A stretch of 64,000 nt of DNA, taken from assembly GCF_030268885.1 (NCBI RefSeq), contig NZ_BSSA01000002.1, forward strand, positions 482,633 to 546,632. The letters run 5' to 3'. Origin of the DNA: Kitasatospora phosalacinea. Its GTDB lineage: Bacteria > Actinomycetota > Actinomycetes > Streptomycetales > Streptomycetaceae. The position numbers and the translations under genes were made by a program. Positions 52,718 to 61,308 of this stretch are shown one piece after another. Under the pieces are notes generated by a model. That model was not told the DNA's origin. It saw nothing but the letters and a program-made list of their open reading frames with translations, and did not search any database. The first letter of the stretch is position 1. Each line of letters starts with the position of its first letter.

Positions 52718-53313
52718 GCTCCTCCGATCGGGCTGGTGTCGAGCGTTGCCAGATGGGTTCGGAAGTCCTCGGCGGTCGCGGCGAAACGCAGGAAGCCGAG
52801 GGGCCGGGTGGGCGTCTCGAAGAGCCACTTCTCCTCCTGCAGGAAGGCGAGTAGGCGAAGGGCCGCCGGCCCGGCAACGCAGACCGGCACGGGGCGGACG
52901 GTCGTCGCGTAGTAGAGCGCCGCGGTCAGTTCGTGGAGGGTGCCGACGCCGCCGCCCATGGCGACGATCACGTTGGCGTGCTCCAGGTAGTGGTTGAGCC
53001 GGGCGCCGAGGTCGGGCAGGTGGACGGACATGGTGGCGTGCGGGTTGAACGCGCCCCACTCGTCGTGCTTGCCGATCAGGGTGACTGCGGTGACAGTGGC
53101 GCCCTGGGAGGCGGCTCCGCGTGCGGCGGCCTCCATCAGGCCGTTGTAGCCGCCGTGCAGCAGCTGGTATCCGGCCTGGGCCAGGCTCCGGCCGATCTCC
53201 TCGGCGAGGATCTCCTCCTCGGCGGAGGCGGGGACGACGCCACCGAAGAAGACGGCGGTCAGGCCCTCGCGGGCCCGGCTGGCGGCCGGGCCCGCGAGGT
53301 GGAGTGCGTTCAC
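52714..53313 (-). CDS. LOG-like Rossmann-fold protein (TIGR00730-type, possible nucleotide phosphoribohydrolase)
   Basis: 199 residues from GTG 53313, overlapping the nucleotidyltransferase stop (GTGA). The two LOG signatures are present: GGYNGLME at 54-61 and MGGGVGTLHE at 119-128 (usual PGGxGTxxE). LOG enzymes release the base from nucleoside 5'-monophosphates, notably cytokinin precursors. Next to a phosphoribosyltransferase and a phosphatase this suggests base exchange or activation. The PGG to MGG change is conservative but worth noting. Confidence 0.87.
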   Translation of the reverse strand: MNALHLAGPAASRAREGLTAVFFGGVVPASAEEEILAEEIGRSLAQAGYQLLHGGYNGLMEAAARGAASQGATVTAVTLIGKHDEWGAFNPHATMSVHLPDLGARLNHYLEHANVIVAMGGGVGTLHELTAALYYATTVRPVPVCVAGPAALRLLAFLQEEKWLFETPTRPLGFLRFAATAEDFRTHLATLDTSPIGGA

Positions 53314-54182
53314 ACCAGTTCCTGGTAGGTGCGGTAGGCGGTGATGGCGTCGTGCAGGCCGTCGAGCGCCTGCGGGCAGGCCCGCTCCACCAGGGCGAGC
53401 ACCCGTTCGATCGCCGCGTTGACGTCGGTCCCCTCCGGGATCGCGGGGCCGCTGATCGCCGCGTCCAGGTCGCCCAGGCAGGCCCGGCCGATCGGGGTGA
53501 CGGCGATCTCCTCGCGCAGCTGGTACCAGCCCCAGAACTGCGAGGCCGGCGCGAGGGCGGTCTTGATGAGGTCCTTCGTCGCGGTGTGCAGCCGGTGCCA
53601 CTCCGAGTACGCGACGAACCGCTGGCCGCGCTTGATCCGCTTGTGCAGGAGCACGGCCAGGACCAGGTGCTCGATCAGCAGCTCGGTGCACGTGCGCGGC
53701 CGGGCGATGAAGGCGGCGGCGAAGCTCTCTGCGACCGCGATGTCCGGCGTGGCCGCCGGCGTGGGCGTCCGGTCGAGGATGACAGCGGTGCTGACCGTCT
53801 CCCGCAGGCGCGGGATGCGGGAGGCGGGCGCGAGGTAGAGGTCGATCTGGTGGAGTCGGCCGTCGTCGGGGACGAGGAAGACCATTCCGAGTCCGCCGAG
53901 GTCGGCGACGATCGTGTCGCGCCATCCGGGCAGCAGGGCCCCGGCCTCGATGGACATCAGGGCGTCGAGGGCCTCGACGAAGGACGGCAGCTGGGCGTCG
54001 TGCACGCCGACGACGAAGTCGACGTCGGAGAGGCGGTCGGCGGTGCCGTGGGCCAGCGACCCGCGGACCATCAGGTGGGTGACGGCCGGCGAGGTGGCCA
54101 GGATGTCGGCGAGCTTCGACAGCAGCGGCAGCTGGGCGGGCCGGTTGGCGTGGGTGATCTCTGCCAGTTGGAGGGTGGGCAT
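53310..54182 (-). CDS. Nucleotidyltransferase-fold protein (Pol beta superfamily)
   Basis: 290 residues from ATG 54182, with AAGGGAG upstream. The catalytic signature is GSLAHGTADRLSDVDFVV: Gly41-Ser42 and the metal-binding Asp53 and Asp55, with a third acid probably in HQIDLYLAP. A helical C-terminal domain follows. Relatives adenylylate antibiotics (aminoglycosides, lincosamides) or tRNA and protein targets. In this operon it could transfer a nucleotide to the product or to a carrier. It overlaps the LOG-like gene. Confidence 0.85.
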   Translation of the reverse strand: MPTLQLAEITHANRPAQLPLLSKLADILATSPAVTHLMVRGSLAHGTADRLSDVDFVVGVHDAQLPSFVEALDALMSIEAGALLPGWRDTIVADLGGLGMVFLVPDDGRLHQIDLYLAPASRIPRLRETVSTAVILDRTPTPAATPDIAVAESFAAAFIARPRTCTELLIEHLVLAVLLHKRIKRGQRFVAYSEWHRLHTATKDLIKTALAPASQFWGWYQLREEIAVTPIGRACLGDLDAAISGPAIPEGTDVNAAIERVLALVERACPQALDGLHDAITAYRTYQELV

Positions 54183-54234
54183 GCGCTTCTCCCTTCGGAG
54201 CGTGGGTATCGCGGGCGCGGGCTGCTGGGGACGG

Positions 54235-55068
54235 TCAGGCCGTGAGGGCGAGGAGGCGGCGCTTGGCCGTGTCCCAGCGCGTCGCGGCCTCCATGTTCCC
54301 GAGGGAGGTGTGCAGTTCGGCGATCAGGTCGTAGGCCGTGCCCTCGGGCAGGGCGTAGGTGTAGAAGAGCCGAAGCAGCATCCGCTCGGCCGCCTCGGTG
54401 TAGCCCAGGGTGGCCATGTTGCGGGCGGTCTCCAGCCGTTCGGCCAGCACCGTCTGGCTGGCGGCGGGCAGCGGCTCCGCGACCGCCGGGTGGAGTGCGG
54501 GACGACGGGCCAGCCGCCGGTAAGCGTCGTCGGCGTACACGTCGGCGATCAGGTGGATCCGGGCCGGGCCGAGCAGGTTGCACACCCCGTGCGCGTAGGT
54601 CGGGGTGAGCCGCCAGATCCGTCCGCCGGCCATGTGCACCTTGGTACCGCTGGTGACTAGGAACGCCGAGCTGTTGGTGTGCAGCGGGATGTGCAGCCGG
54701 TGCCGTTCGACCTGGTCGAGCTCGTCGTAGTCGCGGTGTTCCCAGAGGAAGGCGTTGCCCTCCAGACGGGCGAGCCGCACCCACATGAAGTTGAGGCCGA
54801 GGTCCGCCAAGAACGCGGCGGTGGCCGGCATCTGCCCCAGCAAGCCGGTCGGACGGGCGGCGCAGTCGCCGATCGTCACGTCGGCGGCGTCGCCGGAAGC
54901 GTTCATGAGTGAGGTGGTCCACCAGCCGCCGGACTGGTAGGCGCCGTACTCCGCCTTCCAGGGCGCCTGGGTGGTCAGGGCTTCGTGGCGCATCCGCTCC
55001 AACTGGGCGGAGTCCACGGCGTCCAGCTGGGCGATCTGCCCAGCCAGAGCGGTCAAGGTGCTGTCCAT
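54235..55068 (-). CDS. Aspartyl/asparaginyl beta-hydroxylase-like 2-oxoglutarate oxygenase
   Basis: 277 residues from ATG 55068 with GGGAGGG nine bases upstream. The Fe(II) site is visible as His111-x-Asp113 (WEHRDYDE) and His160 (YAHGVCNLLG). Arg170 (GPARIHLIADV) is the likely 2OG anchor, with the double-stranded beta-helix strands between (RLHIPLHTNSSAFLV). The C-terminal ~90 residues are helical. The family hydroxylates Asp/Asn/Pro, free or in peptides. First gene of the operon, 52 bp before the nucleotidyltransferase and facing the HTH regulator. Confidence 0.85.
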   Translation of the reverse strand: MDSTLTALAGQIAQLDAVDSAQLERMRHEALTTQAPWKAEYGAYQSGGWWTTSLMNASGDAADVTIGDCAARPTGLLGQMPATAAFLADLGLNFMWVRLARLEGNAFLWEHRDYDELDQVERHRLHIPLHTNSSAFLVTSGTKVHMAGGRIWRLTPTYAHGVCNLLGPARIHLIADVYADDAYRRLARRPALHPAVAEPLPAASQTVLAERLETARNMATLGYTEAAERMLLRLFYTYALPEGTAYDLIAELHTSLGNMEAATRWDTAKRRLLALTA

Positions 55069-55306
55069 CGGTTCCCTCCCGTTGCCGGCCCCCCGAGTGG
55101 CGAGCCGGTGTGCACGTAGTGCTGGATGGGGTGGTTCGTGCGGCGCTGCCGTTCGCAGCTACCGATCTCACGCTTCGCTGTCGGAGATTCACGGAAAGCG
55201 AAGTGCCGTTCAGCATGACCGCGGGGGCTGTGGCACCGATACGACGTGGCCGCCGTCACGAACACGTCGTCATCTCCGGCACTGAGAGCGGTCGACGACG
55301 CCGTGC

Positions 55307-55354
55307 GTCATGACTGCCGTCATGACTGCCGTCATGGCTGCCGTCATCTGGGCC
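55307..55354. promoter_or_regulatory. Tandem 12-bp operator-like repeats GTCATGACTGCC
   Basis: Copies at 55307-55318 and 55319-55330 are identical; 55331-55342 has one change and 55343-55354 is partial. Each full copy contains the 8-bp palindrome GTCATGAC. They lie in the 367-bp divergent gap (55069-55435) between the hydroxylase operon and the HTH/TPR regulator, about 80 bp ahead of the regulator start. Further GTCATC words precede them. A regulator binding in a row along one or more helix faces is likely. Confidence 0.65.
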
Positions 55355-55435
55355 GCAAGGCCGCCGAAGGGGTTTCCTGCCGAACGCTCGTGGCTATCGT
55401 CGAATCAGACGAACGGGGACCGGAGAGGATCTGCG

Positions 55436-56866
55436 GTGGCTGAAACTCCCACGCTCTTACGGGTCTTGACGCTGGAGCGGCACTGGCAGGTCTACGAGAC
55501 CTTCAGGATCCGGTTCGAAGGCGCCGCGGCCCGGCTCGCCGAGGCCGAGACCGACCCGCGCCTTGCAGGGCTGTCGGTCTCCAAGCGGCAGTTCGAGCGC
55601 TGGTACGGCGGCGCCGTGAAGACCAGGCCCTACCCGGATCAGTGCCGGGTCCTGGAAGCCATGTTCGGCGTCAGCGTCGACCAACTGCTTGGACCCGCAC
55701 CCGCACGGCCCGATACCCGTGTGGCGTCTCCGCTCGTCATCCCGCCGGCACGGCCGGTCCCTGGCCTCCTCGCATCCGAGCAGGCGCAGGTACTGCCTGC
55801 TGGTGGCCCGTTCAGCAGCGAGACCCGCCTCGACGCGGGCACCACGGAATTGGAAAGGCAGGTCGCGATGGCGGCTCGTCGTGCGCTTCGCTTCACCGCG
55901 ATGGCGGAAGGAAGCAGTGTCGGCCCGGAGACGCTGGGCCAGATCCAGGACGAGGTACGGCGACTCACCGTCGCCTACCCCAAACTCGCCCTGCCGACCC
56001 TGCTCGGCGACCTCGTCGAGGTCCAGGACCTGACCTTCCGGCTCCTGGAGCACGGCCGCGTCAAGCCCCTGCAGGCGCGCGAGCTATACCTGCTCGCCGG
56101 CATCACCTCCGGCATGCTTGCCAAGGCCAGTCACGACCTGGGCAACCCGAGCGCCGCCATGATGCAGGCCCGCACCGCCTTTGTCTGCGCGGACAACGCC
56201 GACCATCACGCGATGCGCGCCTGGGTCCGTTCACTGCAGTCGCTCATCTCCTACTGGGCGGGCCGACCGGCCGAGGCCGCCGACTACGCCGACCTCGGAC
56301 AGGCCGCCGCCGGCAACGTCCGAGGCACCACGAGCGTCTGGCTTGCCTGTCTCTCCGCCCGTGCCCACGCCCTGCTCGGCGACGGCGAGGCGACCCGCGC
56401 CGCCATCCAGCATGCCGAGGACACGCGTGCCGTGGCCCAGCCCGACGACCTGGACGGCTTCGGCGGCATCATGACCTTCCCGGTGCCCCGGCAGCTCTAC
56501 TACGTCGCCGAGGCCACCGTGCACCTCGGTGAGGACCCCGCGCTCGGCGAGAGCCAGGCCGAGGCAGCCGTCGCCGCCTACCGGACTGCCTCCGAGGGCG
56601 AGTGGGCCTTCGGCGATGAGGCCGGCGCCCAGACCGACCTCGCGCTCGCCCGCCTCGCCCGAGGAGAGATCGACGGCGCGGCCGAGGCCGTCCGCCCCGT
56701 GCTCGACCTGCCCATCGAGCAGCGGAACTTCGGCATCACCAGCAGTGCCCAGCGCGTCTACGCCGCTCTGCCGTCCGGTGGCCGACGAGTCGGCGGGGTG
56801 GCGGTCGGTCTGCGTGAGGAGATCGAGGCGTTCACCGCGACCCCGACGTCGGTCCTCATCCGGTGA
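55436..56866 (+). CDS. HTH/TPR-type transcriptional regulator
   Basis: 476 residues from GTG 55436, chosen for GGAGAGG seven bases upstream rather than the longer frame through the repeats. The N-terminal ~75 residues (RIRFEGAAARLAEAETDPRLAGLSVSKRQFERWYGG, then VLEAMFGVSVDQLLG) resemble the HTH of streptomycete NsdA/NsdB-like regulators. The rest is a tetratricopeptide-like helical solenoid (ELYLLAGITSGMLAKASHDLGNPSAAMMQARTAF, ADYADLGQAAAGNVRGTTSVWLACLSARAHALLGDGEATRAAI). Family members govern antibiotic production and sporulation. It probably controls the divergent hydroxylase operon. Confidence 0.85.
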   Translation: MAETPTLLRVLTLERHWQVYETFRIRFEGAAARLAEAETDPRLAGLSVSKRQFERWYGGAVKTRPYPDQCRVLEAMFGVSVDQLLGPAPARPDTRVASPLVIPPARPVPGLLASEQAQVLPAGGPFSSETRLDAGTTELERQVAMAARRALRFTAMAEGSSVGPETLGQIQDEVRRLTVAYPKLALPTLLGDLVEVQDLTFRLLEHGRVKPLQARELYLLAGITSGMLAKASHDLGNPSAAMMQARTAFVCADNADHHAMRAWVRSLQSLISYWAGRPAEAADYADLGQAAAGNVRGTTSVWLACLSARAHALLGDGEATRAAIQHAEDTRAVAQPDDLDGFGGIMTFPVPRQLYYVAEATVHLGEDPALGESQAEAAVAAYRTASEGEWAFGDEAGAQTDLALARLARGEIDGAAEAVRPVLDLPIEQRNFGITSSAQRVYAALPSGGRRVGGVAVGLREEIEAFTATPTSVLIR

Positions 56867-56889
56867 CCGCGCAGGTAGGCTCCGCGGCC

Positions 56890-57504
56890 ATGACCCCAGT
56901 CCTCCTGGCCAGCCCCCGTCTGGCACTGCGTGAGATCGAGCACGGAGACACCGACGCCCTGCTGGCCATCTACGGCGATCCCGAGGCCACCCGGCACCTC
57001 AGCTTCGAGCCCCGCACCCGAGACCAGGTCCAGGCGATCGTCGACCGCTCGATGAACTCGGCGAAGGACAGCCCGAGGACCGAGTACGGCCTCGCCATCA
57101 CCCACCTCGGCGAGCACCGGCTGACCGGGTACGCGCGCCTGGCCACCGAACCCCAGCAGGCCGCCACCATCGGCTTCGCCCTCCATCAGGCGGAGTGGGG
57201 CAAGGGACTCGGCACCGAGACCGTCCACCTTCTGTGCGCGCTCGGCTTCAACGTCCTCGGCCTGCACCGGATCTGGGCCGCCCGGTCTCCGCTCAACGAG
57301 GCGTCCGCGCGAACTCTCCTCCGCGCCGGCATGACCGAGGACGGCCGCATCCGCGACCACGTCTTCGTCAACGGAGCATGGCGTGACTCGATCACCTACT
57401 CGATCCTGGAGCACGAGTGGACACCGATCGACGGGCTCGACACGACGAGCGCGCTCGACCGGTCGGCCGCGCCGCCCGGCGACGAGACCGTACCGGGGAG
57501 GTGA
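56890..57504 (+). CDS. RimJ/RimL-like GNAT acetyltransferase
   Basis: 204 residues from ATG 56890 (MTPVLLASPRLALREIEHGD, the usual start of the Acetyltransf_3 class). GTG 56863, overlapping the regulator stop as GTGA, is an alternative that would couple translation. Acetyl-CoA motif: IGFALHQAEWGKGLGTETVHLLCALGFN, then the conserved NEASARTLLRAGM helix. Such enzymes acetylate ribosomal-protein N-termini or small molecules including antibiotics. It is co-directional with the HTH/TPR regulator. Confidence 0.88.
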   Translation: MTPVLLASPRLALREIEHGDTDALLAIYGDPEATRHLSFEPRTRDQVQAIVDRSMNSAKDSPRTEYGLAITHLGEHRLTGYARLATEPQQAATIGFALHQAEWGKGLGTETVHLLCALGFNVLGLHRIWAARSPLNEASARTLLRAGMTEDGRIRDHVFVNGAWRDSITYSILEHEWTPIDGLDTTSALDRSAAPPGDETVPGR

Positions 57505-57508
57505 ACCC

Positions 57509-57874
57509 GTGGTGACCGAGCTGGCCGTGCCGCACATGGTGATCCCCGGCATTGCCGAGTTCGCGCGGGGCGGCATACCCGCCCCGCCCACCACCGACGA
57601 CGGTAACCAGTGGGTCGACGGGTTCTGCTGGCTCTACTGCGGGCAGCAGTGGACGCGGGTCCTATGGATCGGACCGGCCAGCGTCGCCGGCGCCCACGCG
57701 GACATGTACGCCTGCGAGCCGTGCATCCGCGAGCTCCAGGAACGGGTCTGGCGCTCGATCCTCCTCAACGACGAGCCGTCCCGTCCGGCGCTGCGAGCGT
57801 CACATGCCCCAGAACCTGGGTCGGGCGCGCGGCGGGTGGGGCGGCATCGCCGTGACGGCTGGCAGCTGTCTTGA
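57509..57874 (+). CDS. Small Cys-pair protein of unknown function
   Basis: 121 residues from GTG 57509 (or GTG 57512), with GGGGAGGTGA overlapping the upstream stop region. FCWLYCGQQW and YACEPCIREL supply CxxxC and CxxC pairs about 50 residues apart, suggesting a zinc site. The first ~95 residues look genuine; the Arg/Gly-rich tail after SRPALRA may be read-through into altered DNA next to the mobile-element zone. It is the third gene of the regulator-GNAT group. No family assigned. Confidence 0.6.
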   Translation: MVTELAVPHMVIPGIAEFARGGIPAPPTTDDGNQWVDGFCWLYCGQQWTRVLWIGPASVAGAHADMYACEPCIRELQERVWRSILLNDEPSRPALRASHAPEPGSGARRVGRHRRDGWQLS

Positions 57875-57931
57875 CGGTAGTTCCGCCTTGATCGTGGGTG
57901 GCGCTCCGGAGGACAGGCTGCCTGAGATCCA

Positions 57932-58171
57932 CTACTCGGCGAGTCTGTGGTGGTCCTGCTCCTTGAATGTTCGGCTCCTACGTTCTGCGGCTTCAAGTGC
58001 TCGCACCGCAGCCTGACGTTCGCCTGGAGTGTGCATGCAGTACGGGCAGCCTCCGACGTTCTCGAAGGTCTCCCGCAAGGCCAGGTGGCCGAGGTGGCAG
58101 CGGACGACTTCCGCCTTTCGTCCCTCCGCACTCCAGAAGAGAGGGACTTCTTCCTCTCGGCGACTGGTCAT
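57932..58171 (-). CDS. Small putative zinc-ribbon protein
   Basis: 79 residues from ATG 58171. VRCHLGHLALRETFENVGGCPYC contains a CHxGH and a CxxC motif like a treble-clef or zinc ribbon. A charged C-terminal helix (AAVRALEAAERRSRTFKEQD) follows. Convergent with the preceding Cys-pair protein and adjacent to the left inverted repeat of the large IS5-like element. No clear ribosome site; could be a remnant. Confidence 0.5.
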   Translation of the reverse strand: MTSRREEEVPLFWSAEGRKAEVVRCHLGHLALRETFENVGGCPYCMHTPGERQAAVRALEAAERRSRTFKEQDHHRLAE

Positions 58172-58211
58172 GTGATCACTTCCTTCGGCCTGGCCGGACT
58201 TACTGATCGTT

Positions 58212-58677
58212 TCAGAATGAGGTTCTGAGTCGTCTCAGGCAGATGATGCTGCAAGCGAGTTGCAGCAGTCCTTGGTGAAGGTCGGCGCGTATCTCGTAGC
58301 GGATGCGCAGGCGCTTGAACTGGTGGAGCCAGGCGAAGGTCCGCTCGACGACCCAGCGGGTCTTGCCCAGGCCAGAGCCGTGGGCGACGCCGCGACGGGC
58401 GATGAGCGGCTTGATCCCACGCTTCCACAGCAGGCGGCGGTACTTGTCGAAGTCGTAGCCCCGGTCGGCGAACAACCTGCGTGGCCGTGTGCGCGGGCGC
58501 CCGCGCACGCCGCGGATCGGTGGGATCGCCTCCAGGAGCGGCAGGAGCTGTGTGACGTCGTGGCGGTTGCCGCCGGTCAGCGTGACGGCGAGCGGGGTGC
58601 CGTGCCGGTCGACGATCAGGTGGTGCTTGCTGCCCGGCCGACCCCGGTCGACCGGCGAAGGTCCTGTGTGAGCCCCC
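58212..58677 (-). pseudogene. IS5-family transposase, C-terminal half
   Basis: Codes GAHTGPSPVDRGRPGSKHHL onward, with the DDE-domain motifs LTGGNRHDVTQLLPLLEAIPP, FADRGYDFDKYRRLLW (second Asp) and WVVERTFAWLHQFKRLRIRYE (Glu region), ending LRTSF. There is no start or N-terminal domain. The matching N-terminal half, ending SAIDGSHVRALK, lies 4.1 kb away at 62753-63145. In intact relatives these two ends are adjacent, often across a programmed frameshift, so one gene was split. Confidence 0.85.
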
Positions 58678-58681
58678 CTAA

Positions 58682-59136
58682 TCCTGTGTGAAGGCGCTTC
58701 TTGGAATACCCGGCTTGGGCTTCCGGAGCGCTTGACGCGACAGACACCTGGATCCCCCCGGGCCTGCGAGGCCTTCTCAAAGAGCGGTGCTGTCGCAGCG
58801 GTGGGTTTCGTGGTGGTCGCGTGGGCGCCGGGCTGATGCCTGCGACTTACCTGACCTGCAAGGTCTTCACAGAGAGCGGCACCGTCCGGCGTCTTCGGGC
58901 CGCCGCGAAACCCACCAGCGATCGTGTTTCCGTGGTCGTGGTGCGAGCCCGTTCCAGGGCTGACCCCTTGTTGATCTCCGCGAGCCTTCGAGCTCTGGCG
59001 CAGACGGGGGCCCCTGGGATGCGCTGGTGTCATGAACGGCTACTGAGATGGCGGACCAAAGAGTCCTGGGATTAGGGCGCCGCGTGACCCGCATGTGCTC
59101 GTGACCTGCGAAAACAGACAAGGTTGGGAGAGTCGG
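58682..59136 (+). other. Non-coding left end of the IS110 element (possible bridge-RNA locus)
   Basis: 455 bp without a credible gene between the broken IS5 transposase and the IS110 transposase. In IS110-group elements the structured bridge/seek RNA that directs target choice is encoded in the non-coding end upstream of the transposase, so it would be expected here. Short GC-rich inverted repeats occur throughout, but I cannot fold the region reliably. CCTGTGTGA occurs twice at the IS5 junction (about 58662 and 58683). Confidence 0.35.
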
Positions 59137-60378
59137 TTGAAGATCTTCTGCGGTATCGACTGGGCCGAATCTCATCACGACGTCGCCCTGGTCGACGACA
59201 CCGGTGAACTGGTGGCCAAGCGGCGGATCACCGACGACGCGGCCGGCTACCGGCTGCTGCTCGATCTGCTCGCCGAGCACGGCGACAGCCCCGAGACGCC
59301 GATCCCGGTGGCGATCGAGACCAGCCACGGCCTGCTGGTCGCCGTCCTGCGCACCGGCCTGCGGCAGGTGTTCGCGATCAACCCGCTCGCCGCCGCCCGC
59401 TACCGAGACCGCCACGGCGTGAGCCGCAAGAAGTCCGACCCGGGCGACGCCCTGGTCCTGGCGAACATCCTGCGCACTGACCTGCCCATGCACCGCCCGC
59501 TGCCGGCAGACTCCGACCAGGCGCAGGCTGTCACCGTGTTGGCCCGCGCCCAACAGGATGCCGTCTGGAACCGTCAGCAGCTCGGCAACCAGATCCGCTC
59601 GCTCCTGCGCGAGTACTATCCGGCCGCCATGGAAGCCTTCCAGAGCAAGGCGGGCGGTCTCGCCCGTCCGGACGCCCGCGCCGTCCTCGCGGCCGCCCCA
59701 ACTCCGGCCCGGGCGGCGAAGCTCTCCCTGGCTCAGCTGCGGGCCGCGCTCAAGCGCGCCGGCCGCACGCGCGGCATCGACGCCGAGGCCGAGCGGCTCC
59801 GCGATGTCTTCCGGGCCGAGCACGCCCGCCACCCCGAAGCGGTCGAGGATGCCTTCGGCCACCAGCTGGCCGCTCTGCTGAAGCAGTTCGACGCGGCCTG
59901 CCAGGCCGGTGACGATCTCGCCGAGGCGGTCGAGGCCGCGTTCCGCGAGCACCCGGACGCCGAGATATATCTCAGCTTCCCCGGACTCGGTGTCCAGCTC
60001 GCCGCCCGGGTCCTGGCGGAGGTCGGCGACGACCGGACTCGCTTTGCCGACGCCCGCGGCCTCAAGGCCTACGCCGGATCCGCGCCGATCACCCGGGCCT
60101 CCGGCAAGAAGAGCTACGTCGGCCGACGCATGGTCAAGAACAATCGGTTGATGCACGCCGGCTTCCTCTGGGCCTTCTCCTCGCTCCAGGCCTCGCCCGG
60201 CGCCGATGCCCACTACCGCCGCCGACGCGAGCACGGAGACTGGCACGCCGGCGCCCAGCGCAACCTCCTGAACCGCCTCCTCGGACAGCTCTTCCACTGC
60301 CTCCAAAACCGCAAGCTGTTCGACGAACGCCACGCCTTCACCGCCCCTGTTGCATCGCCAACGAGGGCCGCTGCTTGA
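59137..60378 (+). CDS. IS110-family transposase
   Basis: 413 residues if TTG 59137 (LKIFCGIDWAESHHDVALVD) with GGGAGAG upstream is used; GTG 59095 would add 14 residues. The RuvC-like DEDD residues sit in CGIDWAE, VAIETSHG and SRKKSDPGDALVLANIL. A coiled-coil middle follows. The C-terminal Tnp_20 domain with its catalytic-serine region (FPGLGVQLAARVLAEVGDD, LKAYAGSAPITRASGKKSYV) is complete. The gene looks intact. IS110 ends lack terminal inverted repeats, so the element limits were not fixed. Confidence 0.92.
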   Translation: MKIFCGIDWAESHHDVALVDDTGELVAKRRITDDAAGYRLLLDLLAEHGDSPETPIPVAIETSHGLLVAVLRTGLRQVFAINPLAAARYRDRHGVSRKKSDPGDALVLANILRTDLPMHRPLPADSDQAQAVTVLARAQQDAVWNRQQLGNQIRSLLREYYPAAMEAFQSKAGGLARPDARAVLAAAPTPARAAKLSLAQLRAALKRAGRTRGIDAEAERLRDVFRAEHARHPEAVEDAFGHQLAALLKQFDAACQAGDDLAEAVEAAFREHPDAEIYLSFPGLGVQLAARVLAEVGDDRTRFADARGLKAYAGSAPITRASGKKSYVGRRMVKNNRLMHAGFLWAFSSLQASPGADAHYRRRREHGDWHAGAQRNLLNRLLGQLFHCLQNRKLFDERHAFTAPVASPTRAAA

Positions 60379-60453
60379 CCTCGTCGGTTCGCCGCAGAGC
60401 AAGCATCCGAGTGCTTGGTCCGCCGTGTCGGACACGTGAGGCAGGATGACGCC

Positions 60454-61086
60454 ATGAGTCAGCAGATCTTGCCCCCGTCAGAGTCATGGCGCCGGATCGA
60501 CGCCTGGCTGGCGACGCATTCGGCTGCCGACCTTGCCGTACTCAATCCTCCGGCGACACCGGACGAGGTTCGGGACGCGGAACAGACTCTCGGCATCCAG
60601 CTGCCCGGCGACCTCGCCGAGTCACTGCGCTGCCACAACGGGCTGAGCACCTGGGCGACCCTCCTGCCCGAGCAGTCCCCCCTGTCGGTGAGCGGAATCG
60701 TGGACCGCTGGCAGACCTGCATGAACGTCGCGACCGAGAACGATGGTCTGACCACCCGCACCTGGGACGACGAGCCCTGGTGGCATCCGCTCTGGGTGCC
60801 CTGGGCCGAGAGCGCCGACGGCGTGGCACAGGTCATCGACCAACGGCCCAGCCCAGAGCCGGGGCGGCTGGGCTGGGCCGGTCACAGCGGCGGCGGAGAC
60901 TTCACCGACTCGTGGCCTGGGCTCGCACATCTCCTCGACGCCGTCGCGCAAGCACTTCACCACGGTGGAGGCGTCCGCGATCTACATCCCTACCTCACCG
61001 AGGAGGGCGATCTGTGGTGGGACGAAGAGGATGCCCACGAGTTGAACGGTCAGCCGCTGAGACCGGCCCCGGTTGGACTGTTCTGA
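60454..61086 (+). CDS. SMI1/KNR4 (SUKH)-family protein
   Basis: 210 residues from ATG 60454. The SUKH pattern is visible: LNPPATPDEVRDAEQTLGIQLPGDLAESLRCHNGLSTW at the start, then PWWHPLWVPWAESADGVAQVID, LGWAGHSGGGDFTDSWPGLAHLLDAVAQAL. Family members are often immunity proteins against contact-dependent or polymorphic toxins, or general scaffold proteins. No toxin gene is next to it. It is trapped between the IS110 element and the second IS5-type element inside the split transposase. Confidence 0.85.
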   Translation: MSQQILPPSESWRRIDAWLATHSAADLAVLNPPATPDEVRDAEQTLGIQLPGDLAESLRCHNGLSTWATLLPEQSPLSVSGIVDRWQTCMNVATENDGLTTRTWDDEPWWHPLWVPWAESADGVAQVIDQRPSPEPGRLGWAGHSGGGDFTDSWPGLAHLLDAVAQALHHGGGVRDLHPYLTEEGDLWWDEEDAHELNGQPLRPAPVGLF

Positions 61087-61308
61087 CGGTCGACACGGAC
61101 CCGAGCCCAGCCAACCAGCGGGGGACAACCCGCTCTGGGGCGACCATGGCCGCTGGCACGGCTTGACGTCTTAGAAGTCATCTCATTTGGCTGGCTGGCG
61201 AGGATGGGTTCGGCCATGCCAGGCTCCGTCCGTCCTGGACCGTGCTCTTCACGAACTGACCTCCGGGGCTGGCCGACGGGTCATCAGATTCAGATATCGT
61301 GCACGGCC

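Noticed and set aside
58690..59030. A longer transposase extending 58212 up to 59033
   Set aside because: The upstream residues are unrelated low-complexity sequence from the IS110 end. Homology begins at GAHTGPSPV and the true N-terminal half is at 62753-63145.
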